Positions 47,579-60,407 of a stretch of 64,000 nt of DNA are shown piece after piece. The position numbers and the translations under genes are program-made. The number at the start of each line of letters is the position of its first letter. Position 1 is the stretch's first letter. The stretch covers positions 372,001 to 436,000 of the forward strand of contig JBHGNT010000016.1 in the NCBI GenBank assembly GCA_043228905.1, given 5' to 3'. The notes below the pieces were generated by a model, which worked only from the letters and a program-made list of their open reading frames with translations, did no database searches and had not been told where the DNA came from. Source of the DNA: Azolla caroliniana (Eukaryota; Polypodiophyta).

Positions 47579-50249
47579 GTTTGAACACAAAAATCCGATA
47601 TCACACGAGCTAGGTATGAACATTTTAATTTACTAACGCGCTCTTCTCTACTACCTCCTCAAATTTGCTAATTTCTTCATTTGTGTCGACCTGAGTTTCA
47701 AAATCTTGATTTTTTAATTCCATATGACAGCTAGCGTTGTTAGCTTCGCTTCGCATGTTTGAACAAAGAAATCCGATATCACAAGAGCCAGGTATGAACA
47801 TTTTAATTTACTAACGCGCTCTTCTCCACTACCTCTTCAATTTTGCTAATTTCTTCATATCTCTCGAGCTGAGTTTCAAAATCTTGATATTTTAATTCCA
47901 TATCAGAGCTAGTGCTGTTAGCTTCGATTCGCATGTTTCAACATAGAAATCCGATATCACACGAGCCAGGTATGAACATTTTAATTTACCTACTAGCTCT
48001 TGTCAACTCCCTCCTAGAATTTGCTAATTTCTTCATGTGTGTCGACCTAAGTTTCAAAACTTGATTTTTTAATTCCATATCACAGCTAGCGTTGTTAGCT
48101 TCGATTCCCATGTTTGAACACAGAAATCAGATATCACTCGAGCCTGGTATGAACATTTTAATTTACTAACGTGCTCTTTTCCACTACCGCCTCAAATTTG
48201 CTAATTTCTTCATGTCTCTCGACCTGAGTTTCAAAATCTTGATTTCTCAATTCCATATCAGAGCTAGCGTTCTTAGCTTTGATTCTTATGTTTGAACACA
48301 AAAATCCGATATCACACGAGCCAGGTATGAACATTTTAATTTACTGACTAGCTCTTCTCAACTCCCTCCTCAAATTTCTTAATTTCTTCATGTCTCTCGA
48401 CCTGAGTTTCAAAATCTTGATTTTTTAATTCCATAACAGAGCTAGCGCTGTTAGCTTCGATTCACATGTTTGAACACAAAAATCTGATATCACACGAACC
48501 ACGTATGAACATTTTAATTTACCTACTAGCGCTTGTCAACTCCCTCTTCAAATTTACTAATTTCTTCATGTCTCTCGACCTGAGTTTCAAAATCTTGATT
48601 TTTCAATTTCATATTAGTGCTAGCGTTGTTAGCTTCGATTCGCATGTTTGAACACAAAAATCCGATATCACACGAGCCACGTATGAACATTTTAATATAA
48701 CCTACTAGCTCTTGTCAACTCCCTCCTAAAATTTGCTAATTTCTTCATGTCTCTCGACCTGAGTTTCAAAATCTTGATTTTTTAATTCCATATCAGAGCT
48801 AGCGTTGTTAGCTTCGATTCGCATGTTTGAACATAAAAATCCGATATCCTACGAGCCAGGTATGAACCTTTTAATTTACCTACTAGCGCTTGTCAACTCC
48901 CTCCGCAAATTAGCTAATTTCTTCATGTCTCTCGACCTGAAATTCAAAATCTGGATTTTTCAACTCCTTAACAGAGCTAACGTTGTTAGCTTCGATTCGC
49001 ATGTTTGAACACAAAAATCCGATATCACATGAGCCACGGATGAACATTTTAATTTACTAACGCGCTCTTCTCCACTACCTCCTCAAATTTGCTAATTTCT
49101 TCATGTCTCACGACCTGAATTTCAAAATCTTGATTTTTTAAATCCATATCTGAGCTAGCGTTGTTAGCTTCGATTCGCATGTTTGAACACAAAAATCCGA
49201 TATCACACGAGCCACGGATGAACATTTTAATTTACTAACGCGCTCTTCTCCACTACCTCCTCAAATTTGCTAATTTCTTCATGTCTCTCGACCTATGTTT
49301 CAAAATCTTGATTTTTTAATTCCATATCAGAGCAAGCGTTGTTAGCTTCGATTCCCATGTTTGAATACAAAAATACGATATCACACGAGCCACATATGAA
49401 CATTTTAATTTACCTACTAGCTCTTGTCAACTCCCACCTGAAATTTGCTAATTTCTTCACGTCTCTCGACCTGACTTTCAAAATCTTGACTTTTTAATTC
49501 CATATTAGAGCTAGCGTTGTTAGCTTTGATTCTTATGTTTGAACACAGCAATCCGATATCACACGAGCCAGGTATGAACATTTTAATTTACCTACTAGCT
49601 CTTGTCAACTCCCTACTCAAATTTGTTAATTTCTTCATGTCTCTCGACCTGAGTTTCAAAATCTTGATTTTTGAATTCCATATTAGAGCTAGCGTTGTTA
49701 GCTTCGATTCACATGTTTTAACATAAAAATCCGATATCATACGAGCCAGGTATGAACCTTTTAATTTACCTACTAACGCTTGTTAACTCCCTCCTCAAAT
49801 TTGCTAATTTCTTCATATCTCTCGACCTGAAGCTTCAAAATCTTGATTTTTTAATTCCATAACATAGCTAGCGCTGTTAGCTTCGATTCACATGTTTGAA
49901 CACAAAAATCCGATATCACACGAGCCACGGATGAACATTTTAATTTACCTACTAGCGCTTGTCAACTCCCTCCTCAAATTTGCTAATTTCTTCATGTCTC
50001 TCGACCTGAGTTTCAAAATCTTGATTTTTTAATTCCATATCAGAGCTAGCGCTGTTAGCTTCGATTCACATGTTTGAACACAAAAATCCGATATCACACG
50101 AGCCTGGTATGAACATTTTAATTTACTAACGCGCTCTTCTCCACTACGTCCTCAAATTTACTAATTTCTTCATGTCTCTCTACCTGAGTTTCAAAATGTT
50201 TATTTTTTATATGTATATTAGAGCTAGCGTTGGTAGCTTCGATTCGCAT
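47579..50249 (+). repeat. 15-mer HOR unit U7 (2671 bp)
   Basis: Standard order. The m4 marker is C (48246), matching U2 one super-period upstream but not U12 one super-period downstream. Confidence 0.94.
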
Positions 50250-52920
50250 GTTTGAACACAAAAATCCGATATCACACGAGCTAGGTATGAACATTTTAAT
50301 TTACTAACGCGCTCTTCTCTACTACCTCGTCAAATTTGCTAATTTCTTCATTTGTGTCGACCTGAGTTTCAAAATCTTGATTTTTTAATTCCATATGACA
50401 GCTAGCGTTGTTAGCTTCGCTTCGCATGTTTGAACAAAGAAATCCGATATCACAAGAGCCAGGTATGAACATTTTAATTTACTAACGCGCTCTTCTCCAC
50501 TACCTCTTCAATTTTGCTAATTTCTTCATATCTCTCGAGCTGAGTTTCAAAATCTTGATATTTTAATTCCATATCAGAGCTAGTGCTGTTAGCTTCGATT
50601 CGCATGTTTCAACATAGAAATCCGATATCACACGAGCCAGGTATGAACATTTTAATTTACCTACTAGCTCTTGTCAACTCCCTCCTAGAATTTGCTAATT
50701 TCTTCATGTGTGTCGACCTAAGTTTCAAAACTTGATTTTTTAATTCCATATCACAGCTAGCGTTGTTAGCTTCGATTCCCATGTTTGAACACAGAAATCA
50801 GATATCACTCGAGCCTGGTATGAACATTTTAATTTACTAACGTGCTCTTTTCCACTACCGCCTCAAATTTGCTAATTTCTTCATGTCTCTCGACCTGAGT
50901 TTCAAAATCTTGATTTTTCAATTCCATATCAGAGCTAGCGTTCTTAGCTTTGATTCTTATGTTTGAACACAAAAATCCGATATCACACGAGCCAGGTATG
51001 AACATTTTAATTTACTGACTAGCTCTTCTCAACTCCCTCCTCAAATTTCTTAATTTCTTCATGTCTCTCGACCTGAGTTTCAAAATCTTGATTTTTTAAT
51101 TCCATAACAGAGCTAGCGCTGTTAGCTTCGATTCACATGTTTGAACACAAAAATCTGATATCACACGAACCACGTATGAACATTTTAATTTACCTACTAG
51201 CGCTTGTCAACTCCCTCTTCAAATTTACTAATTTCTTCATGTCTCTCGACCTGAGTTTCAAAATCTTGATTTTTCAATTTCATATTAGTGCTAGCGTTGT
51301 TAGCTTCGATTCGCATGTTTGAACACAAAAATCCGATATCACACGAGCCACGTATGAACATTTTAATATAACCTACTAGCTCTTGTCAACTCCCTCCTAA
51401 AATTTGCTAATTTCTTCATGTCTCTCGACCTGAGTTTCAAAATCTTGATTTTTTAATTCCATATCAGAGCTAGCGTTGTTAGCTTCGATTCGCATGTTTG
51501 AACATAAAAATCCGATATCCTACGAGCCAGGTATGAACCTTTTAATTTACCTACTAGCGCTTGTCAACTCCCTCCGCAAATTAGCTAATTTCTTCATGTC
51601 TCTCGACCTGAAATTCAAAATCTGGATTTTTCAACTCCTTAACAGAGCTAACGTTGTTAGCTTCGATTCGCATGTTTGAACACAAAAATCCGATATCACA
51701 TGAGCCACGGATGAACATTTTAATTTACTAACGCGCTCTTCTCCACTACCTCCTCAAATTTGCTAATTTCTTCATGTCTCACGACCTGAATTTCAAAATC
51801 TTGATTTTTTAAATCCATATCTGAGCTAGCGTTGTTAGCTTCGATTCGCATGTTTGAACACAAAAATCCGATATCACACGAGCCACGGATGAACATTTTA
51901 ATTTACTAACGCGCTCTTCTCCACTACCTCCTCAAATTTGCTAATTTCTTCATGTCTCTCGACCTATGTTTCAAAATCTTGATTTTTTAATTCCATATCA
52001 GAGCAAGCGTTGTTAGCTTCGATTCCCATGTTTGAATACAAAAATACGATATCACACGAGCCACATATGAACATTTTAATTTACCTACTAGCTCTTGTCA
52101 ACTCCCACCTGAAATTTGCTAATTTCTTCACGTCTCTCGACCTGACTTTCAAAATCTTGACTTTTTAATTCCATATTAGAGCTAGCGTTGTTAGCTTTGA
52201 TTCTTATGTTTGAACACAGCAATCCGATATCACACGAGCCAGGTATGAACATTTTAATTTACCTACTAGCTCTTGTCAACTCCCTACTCAAATTTGTTAA
52301 TTTCTTCATGTCTCTCGACCTGAGTTTCAAAATCTTGATTTTTGAATTCCATATTAGAGCTAGCGTTGTTAGCTTCGATTCACATGTTTTAACATAAAAA
52401 TCCGATATCATACGAGCCAGGTATGAACCTTTTAATTTACCTACTAACGCTTGTTAACTCCCTCCTCAAATTTGCTAATTTCTTCATATCTCTCGACCTG
52501 AAGCTTCAAAATCTTGATTTTTTAATTCCATAACATAGCTAGCGCTGTTAGCTTCGATTCACATGTTTGAACACAAAAATCCGATATCACACGAGCCACG
52601 GATGAACATTTTAATTTACCTACTAGCGCTTGTCAACTCCCTCCTCAAATTTGCTAATTTCTTCATGTCTCTCGACCTGAGTTTCAAAATCTTGATTTTT
52701 TAATTCCATATCAGAGCTAGCGCTGTTAGCTTCGATTCACATGTTTGAACACAAAAATCCGATATCACACGAGCCTGGTATGAACATTTTAATTTACTAA
52801 CGCGCTCTTCTCCACTACGTCCTCAAATTTACTAATTTCTTCATGTCTCTCTACCTGAGTTTCAAAATGTTTATTTTTTATATGTATATTAGAGCTAGCG
52901 TTGGTAGCTTCGATTCGCAT
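50250..52920 (+). repeat. 15-mer HOR unit U8 (2671 bp)
   Basis: Standard order. It shares the m1 G marker (50329) with U3. The m4 marker is T (50917). Confidence 0.94.
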
Positions 52921-55591
52921 GTTTGAACACAAAAATCCGATATCACACGAGCTAGGTATGAACATTTTAATTTACTAACGCGCTCTTCTCTACTACCTCC
53001 TCAAATTTGCTAATTTCTTCATTTGTGTCGACCTGAGTTTCAAAATCTTGATTTTTTAATTCCATATGACAGCTAGCGTTGTTAGCTTCGCTTCGCATGT
53101 TTGAACAAAGAAATCCGATATCACAAGAGCCAGGTATGAACATTTTAATTTACTAACGCGCTCTTCTCCACTACCTCTTCAATTTTGCTAATTTCTTCAT
53201 ATCTCTCGAGCTGAGTTTCAAAATCTTGATATTTTAATTCCATATCAGAGCTAGTGCTGTTAGCTTCGATTCGCATGTTTCAACATAGAAATCCGATATC
53301 ACACGAGCCAGGTATGAACATTTTAATTTACCTACTAGCTCTTGTCAACTCCCTCCTAGAATTTGCTAATTTCTTCATGTGTGTCGACCTAAGTTTCAAA
53401 ACTTGATTTTTTAATTCCATATCACAGCTAGCGTTGTTAGCTTCGATTCCCATGTTTGAACACAGAAATCAGATATCACTCGAGCCTGGTATGAACATTT
53501 TAATTTACTAACGTGCTCTTTTCCACTACCGCCTCAAATTTGCTAATTTCTTCATGTCTCTCGACCTGAGTTTCAAAATCTTGATTTCTCAATTCCATAT
53601 CAGAGCTAGCGTTCTTAGCTTTGATTCTTATGTTTGAACACAAAAATCCGATATCACACGAGCCAGGTATGAACATTTTAATTTACTGACTAGCTCTTCT
53701 CAACTCCCTCCTCAAATTTCTTAATTTCTTCATGTCTCTCGACCTGAGTTTCAAAATCTTGATTTTTTAATTCCATAACAGAGCTAGCGCTGTTAGCTTC
53801 GATTCACATGTTTGAACACAAAAATCTGATATCACACGAACCACGTATGAACATTTTAATTTACCTACTAGCGCTTGTCAACTCCCTCTTCAAATTTACT
53901 AATTTCTTCATGTCTCTCGACCTGAGTTTCAAAATCTTGATTTTTCAATTTCATATTAGTGCTAGCGTTGTTAGCTTCGATTCGCATGTTTGAACACAAA
54001 AATCCGATATCACACGAGCCACGTATGAACATTTTAATATAACCTACTAGCTCTTGTCAACTCCCTCCTAAAATTTGCTAATTTCTTCATGTCTCTCGAC
54101 CTGAGTTTCAAAATCTTGATTTTTTAATTCCATATCAGAGCTAGCGTTGTTAGCTTCGATTCGCATGTTTGAACATAAAAATCCGATATCCTACGAGCCA
54201 GGTATGAACCTTTTAATTTACCTACTAGCGCTTGTCAACTCCCTCCGCAAATTAGCTAATTTCTTCATGTCTCTCGACCTGAGTTTCAAAATTTTGATTT
54301 TTTAAAACCATATCAGAGCTAGCGTTGCTAGCTTCGATTCGCATGTTTGAACACAAAAATCCGATATCACATGAGCCACGGATGAACATTTTAATTTACT
54401 AACGCGCTCTTCTCCACTACCTCCTCAAATTTGCTAATTTCTTCATGTCTCACGACCTGAATTTCAAAATCTTGATTTTTTAAATCCATATCTGAGCTAG
54501 CGTTGTTAGCTTCGATTCGCATGTTTGAACACAAAAATCCGATATCACACGAGCCACGGATGAACATTTTAATTTACTAACGCGCTCTTCTCCACTACCT
54601 CCTCAAATTTGCTAATTTCTTCATGTCTCTCGACCTATGTTTCAAAATCTTGATTTTTTAATTCCATATCAGAGCAAGCGTTGTTAGCTTCGATTCCCAT
54701 GTTTGAATACAAAAATACGATATCACACGAGCCACATATGAACATTTTAATTTACCTACTAGCTCTTGTCAACTCCCACCTGAAATTTGCTAATTTCTTC
54801 ACGTCTCTCGACCTGACTTTCAAAATCTTGACTTTTTAATTCCATATTAGAGCTAGCGTTGTTAGCTTTGATTCTTATGTTTGAACACAGCAATCCGATA
54901 TCACACGAGCCAGGTATGAACATTTTAATTTACCTACTAGCTCTTGTCAACTCCCTACTCAAATTTGTTAATTTCTTCATGTCTCTCGACCTGAGTTTCA
55001 AAATCTTGATTTTTGAATTCCATATTAGAGCTAGCGTTGTTAGCTTCGATTCACATGTTTTAACATAAAAATCCGATATCATACGAGCCAGGTATGAACC
55101 TTTTAATTTACCTACTAACGCTTGTTAACTCCCTCCTCAAATTTGCTAATTTCTTCATATCTCTCGACCTGAAGCTTCAAAATCTTGATTTTTTAATTCC
55201 ATAACATAGCTAGCGCTGTTAGCTTCGATTCACATGTTTGAACACAAAAATCCGATATCACACGAGCCACGGATGAACATTTTAATTTACCTACTAGCGC
55301 TTGTCAACTCCCTCCTCAAATTTGCTAATTTCTTCATGTCTCTCGACCTGAGTTTCAAAATCTTGATTTTTTAATTCCATATCAGAGCTAGCGCTGTTAG
55401 CTTCGATTCACATGTTTGAACACAAAAATCCGATATCACACGAGCCTGGTATGAACATTTTAATTTACTAACGCGCTCTTCTCCACTACGTCCTCAAATT
55501 TACTAATTTCTTCATGTCTCTCTACCTGAGTTTCAAAATGTTTATTTTTTATATGTATATTAGAGCTAGCGTTGGTAGCTTCGATTCGCAT
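52921..55591 (+). repeat. 15-mer HOR unit U9 (2671 bp), variant m8
   Basis: Counterpart of U4: it has the same hybrid m8 tail and dyad (54317), and the C form of the m4 marker (53588). Unlike U4, its m15 keeps the usual 'aatgtttatt' (55543). Confidence 0.92.
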
Positions 55592-57736
55592 GTTTGAACA
55601 CAAAAATCCGATATCACACGAGCTAGGTATGAACATTTTAATTTACTAACGCGCTCTTCTCTACTACCTCCTCAAATTTGCTAATTTCTTCATTTGTGTC
55701 GACCTGAGTTTCAAAATCTTGATTTTTTAATTCCATATGACAGCTAGCGTTGTTAGCTTCGCTTCGCATGTTTGAACAAAGAAATCCGATATCACAAGAG
55801 CCAGGTATGAACATTTTAATTTACTAACGCGCTCTTCTCCACTACCTCTTCAATTTTGCTAATTTCTTCATATCTCTCGAGCTGAGTTTCAAAATCTTGA
55901 TATTTTAATTCCATATCAGAGCTAGTGCTGTTAGCTTCGATTCGCATGTTTCAACATAGAAATCCGATATCACACGAGCCAGGTATGAACATTTTAATTT
56001 ACCTACTAGCTCTTGTCAACTCCCTCCTAGAATTTGCTAATTTCTTCATGTGTGTCGACCTAAGTTTCAAAACTTGATTTTTTAATTCCATATCACAGCT
56101 AGCGTTGTTAGCTTCGATTCCCATGTTTGAACACAGAAATCAGATATCACTCGAGCCTGGTATGAACATTTTAATTTACTAACGTGCTCTTTTCCACTAC
56201 CGCCTCAAATTTGCTAATTTCTTCATGTCTCTCGACCTGAGTTTCAAAATCTTGATTTCTCAATTCCATATCAGAGCTAGCGTTCTTAGCTTTGATTCTT
56301 ATGTTTGAACACAAAAATCCGATATCACACGAGCCAGGTATGAACATTTTAATTTACTGACTAGCTCTTCTCAACTCCCTCCTCAAATTTCTTAATTTCT
56401 TCATGTCTCTCGACCTGAGTTTCAAAATCTTGATTTTTTAATTCCATAACAGAGCTAGCGCTGTTAGCTTCGATTCACATGTTTGAACACAAAAATCTGA
56501 TATCACACGAACCACGTATGAACATTTTAATTTACCTACTAGCGCTTGTCAACTCCCTCTTCAAATTTACTAATTTCTTCATGTCTCTCGACCTGAGTTT
56601 CAAAATCTTGATTTTTCAATTTCATATTAGTGCTAGCGTTGTTAGCTTCGATTCGCATGTTTGAACACAAAAATCCGATATCACACGAGCCACGTATGAA
56701 CATTTTAATATAACCTACTAGCTCTTGTCAACTCCCTCCTAAAATTTGCTAATTTCTTCATGTCTCTCGACCTGAGTTTCAAAATCTTGATTTTTTAATT
56801 CCATATCAGAGCTAGCGTTGTTAGCTTCGATTCGCATGTTTGAACATAAAAATCCGATATCCTACGAGCCAGGTATGAACCTTTTAATTTACCTACTAGC
56901 GCTTGTCAACTCCCTCCGCAAATTAGCTAATTTCTTCATGTCTCTCGACCTGAGTTTCAAAATTTTGATTTTTTAATACCATTTCAGAGCTAGCGTTGCT
57001 AGCTCCGATTCGCATGTTTGAACATAAAAATCCGATATCACACGAGCCTGGTATGAACATTTTAATTTACTAACGCGCTCTTCTCCACTACGTCCTCAAA
57101 TTTACTAATTTCTTCATGTCTCTCGACCTGAGTTTCAAAATCTTGATTTTTTATATGTATATTAGAGCTACCGTTGTTAGCTTCGATTCGCATGTTTGAA
57201 CACAAAAATCCGATATCACACGAACCACGTATGAACATTTTAATTTACCTACTAGCGCTTATCAACTCCCTCCTCAAATTTGCTAATTTCTTCATGTCTC
57301 TCGACCTGAGTTTCAAAATCTTGATTTTTCAATTCCATATTAGTGCTATCAGAGCTAGCGTTGTTAGCTCTGATTCGCATGTTTGAACATAAAAATCCGA
57401 TATCATACGAGCCAGGTATGAACCTCTTAATTTACCTACTAGCGCTTGTCAACTCCCTCCTTAAATTTGCTAATTTCTTCATGTCTCTCGACCTGAGTTT
57501 CAAAATCTTGATTTTTTAATACCATATCAGAGCTAGCGTTGCTAGCTTCGATTCGCATGTTTGAACACAAAAATCCGATATCACACGAGCCTGGTATGAA
57601 CATTTTAATTTACTAACGCGCTCTTCTCCACTACGTCCTCAAATTTACTAATTTCTTCATGTCTCTCTACCTGAGTTTCAAAATGTTGATTTTTTATATG
57701 TATATTAGAGCTAGCGTTGGTAGCTTCGATTCGCAT
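55592..57736 (+). repeat. Short HOR unit U10 (12 monomers, 2145 bp)
   Basis: Counterpart of U5 at exactly 12,829 bp, with the same m8', x9, 187-bp x10 (57194-57380), x11 and m15-like tail. It differs at the m4 marker: C at 56259 here, T at 43430 in U5. Confidence 0.93.
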
Positions 57737-60407
57737 GTTTGAACACAAAAATCCGATATCACACGAGCTAGGTATGAACATTTTAATTTACTAACGCGCT
57801 CTTCTCTACTACCTCCTCAAATTTGCTAATTTCTTCATTTGTGTCGACCTGAGTTTCAAAATCTTGATTTTTTAATTCCATATGACAGCTAGCGTTGTTA
57901 GCTTCGCTTCGCATGTTTGAACAAAGAAATCCGATATCACAAGAGCCAGGTATGAACATTTTAATTTACTAACGCGCTCTTCTCCACTACCTCTTCAATT
58001 TTGCTAATTTCTTCATATCTCTCGAGCTGAGTTTCAAAATCTTGATATTTTAATTCCATATCAGAGCTAGTGCTGTTAGCTTCGATTCGCATGTTTCAAC
58101 ATAGAAATCCGATATCACACGAGCCAGGTATGAACATTTTAATTTACCTACTAGCTCTTGTCAACTCCCTCCTAGAATTTGCTAATTTCTTCATGTGTGT
58201 CGACCTAAGTTTCAAAACTTGATTTTTTAATTCCATATCACAGCTAGCGTTGTTAGCTTCGATTCCCATGTTTGAACACAGAAATCAGATATCACTCGAG
58301 CCTGGTATGAACATTTTAATTTACTAACGTGCTCTTTTCCACTACCGCCTCAAATTTGCTAATTTCTTCATGTCTCTCGACCTGAGTTTCAAAATCTTGA
58401 TTTTTCAATTCCATATCAGAGCTAGCGTTCTTAGCTTTGATTCTTATGTTTGAACACAAAAATCCGATATCACACGAGCCAGGTATGAACATTTTAATTT
58501 ACTGACTAGCTCTTCTCAACTCCCTCCTCAAATTTCTTAATTTCTTCATGTCTCTCGACCTGAGTTTCAAAATCTTGATTTTTTAATTCCATAACAGAGC
58601 TAGCGCTGTTAGCTTCGATTCACATGTTTGAACACAAAAATCTGATATCACACGAACCACGTATGAACATTTTAATTTACCTACTAGCGCTTGTCAACTC
58701 CCTCTTCAAATTTACTAATTTCTTCATGTCTCTCGACCTGAGTTTCAAAATCTTGATTTTTCAATTTCATATTAGTGCTAGCGTTGTTAGCTTCGATTCG
58801 CATGTTTGAACACAAAAATCCGATATCACACGAGCCACGTATGAACATTTTAATATAACCTACTAGCTCTTGTCAACTCCCTCCTAAAATTTGCTAATTT
58901 CTTCATGTCTCTCGACCTGAGTTTCAAAATCTTGATTTTTTAATTCCATATCAGAGCTAGCGTTGTTAGCTTCGATTCGCATGTTTGAACATAAAAATCC
59001 GATATCCTACGAGCCAGGTATGAACCTTTTAATTTACCTACTAGCGCTTGTCAACTCCCTCCGCAAATTAGCTAATTTCTTCATGTCTCTCGACCTGAAA
59101 TTCAAAATCTGGATTTTTCAACTCCTTAACAGAGCTAACGTTGTTAGCTTCGATTCGCATGTTTGAACACAAAAATCCGATATCACATGAGCCACGGATG
59201 AACATTTTAATTTACTAACGCGCTCTTCTCCACTACCTCCTCAAATTTGCTAATTTCTTCATGTCTCACGACCTGAATTTCAAAATCTTGATTTTTTAAA
59301 TCCATATCTGAGCTAGCGTTGTTAGCTTCGATTCGCATGTTTGAACACAAAAATCCGATATCACACGAGCCACGGATGAACATTTTAATTTACTAACGCG
59401 CTCTTCTCCACTACCTCCTCAAATTTGCTAATTTCTTCATGTCTCTCGACCTATGTTTCAAAATCTTGATTTTTTAATTCCATATCAGAGCAAGCGTTGT
59501 TAGCTTCGATTCCCATGTTTGAATACAAAAATACGATATCACACGAGCCACATATGAACATTTTAATTTACCTACTAGCTCTTGTCAACTCCCACCTGAA
59601 ATTTGCTAATTTCTTCACGTCTCTCGACCTGACTTTCAAAATCTTGACTTTTTAATTCCATATTAGAGCTAGCGTTGTTAGCTTTGATTCTTATGTTTGA
59701 ACACAGCAATCCGATATCACACGAGCCAGGTATGAACATTTTAATTTACCTACTAGCTCTTGTCAACTCCCTACTCAAATTTGTTAATTTCTTCATATCT
59801 CTCGACCTGAGTTTCAAAATCTTGATTTTTGAATTCCATATTAGAGCTAGCGTTGTTAGCTTCGATTCACATGTTTTAACATAAAAATCCGATATCATAC
59901 GAGCCAGGTATGAACCTTTTAATTTACCTACTAACGCTTGTTAACTCCCTCCTCAAATTTGCTAATTTCCTCATATCTCTCGACCTGAAGCTTCAAAATC
60001 TTGATTTTTTAATTCCATAACATAGCTAGCGCTGTTAGCTTCGATTCACATGTTTGAACACAAAAATCCGATATCACACGAGCCACGGATGAACATTTTA
60101 ATTTACCTACTAGCGCTTGTCAACTCCCTCCTCAAATTTGCTAATTTCTTCATGTCTCTCGACCTGAGTTTCAAAATCTTGATTTTTTAATTCCATATCA
60201 GAGCTAGCGCTGTTAGCTTCGATTCACATGTTTGAACACAAAAATCCGATATCACACGAGCCTGGTATGAACATTTTAATTTACTAACGCGCTCTTCTCC
60301 ACTACGTCCTCAAATTTACTAATTTCTTCATGTCTCTCTACCTGAGTTTCAAAATGTTTATTTTTTATATGTATATTAGAGCTAGCGTTGGTAGCTTCGA
60401 TTCGCAT
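57737..60407 (+). repeat. 15-mer HOR unit U11 (2671 bp)
   Basis: Standard order, first unit of the third super-period. Private bases are an A at 59797 ('cttcatatctctcg' in m12) and a C at 59970 ('aatttcctcat' in m13). Confidence 0.94.

Larger units (their letters stand above)
44908..57736 (+). repeat. Super-HOR copy 2 (12,829 bp, U6-U10)
   Basis: Same layout and length as copy 1. Substitutions separating the two copies include 34858, 42714 against 55543, 43430 against 56259, and U1's base near 32568. A third copy begins at 57737 and is cut after two units and 922 bp. Confidence 0.9.
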
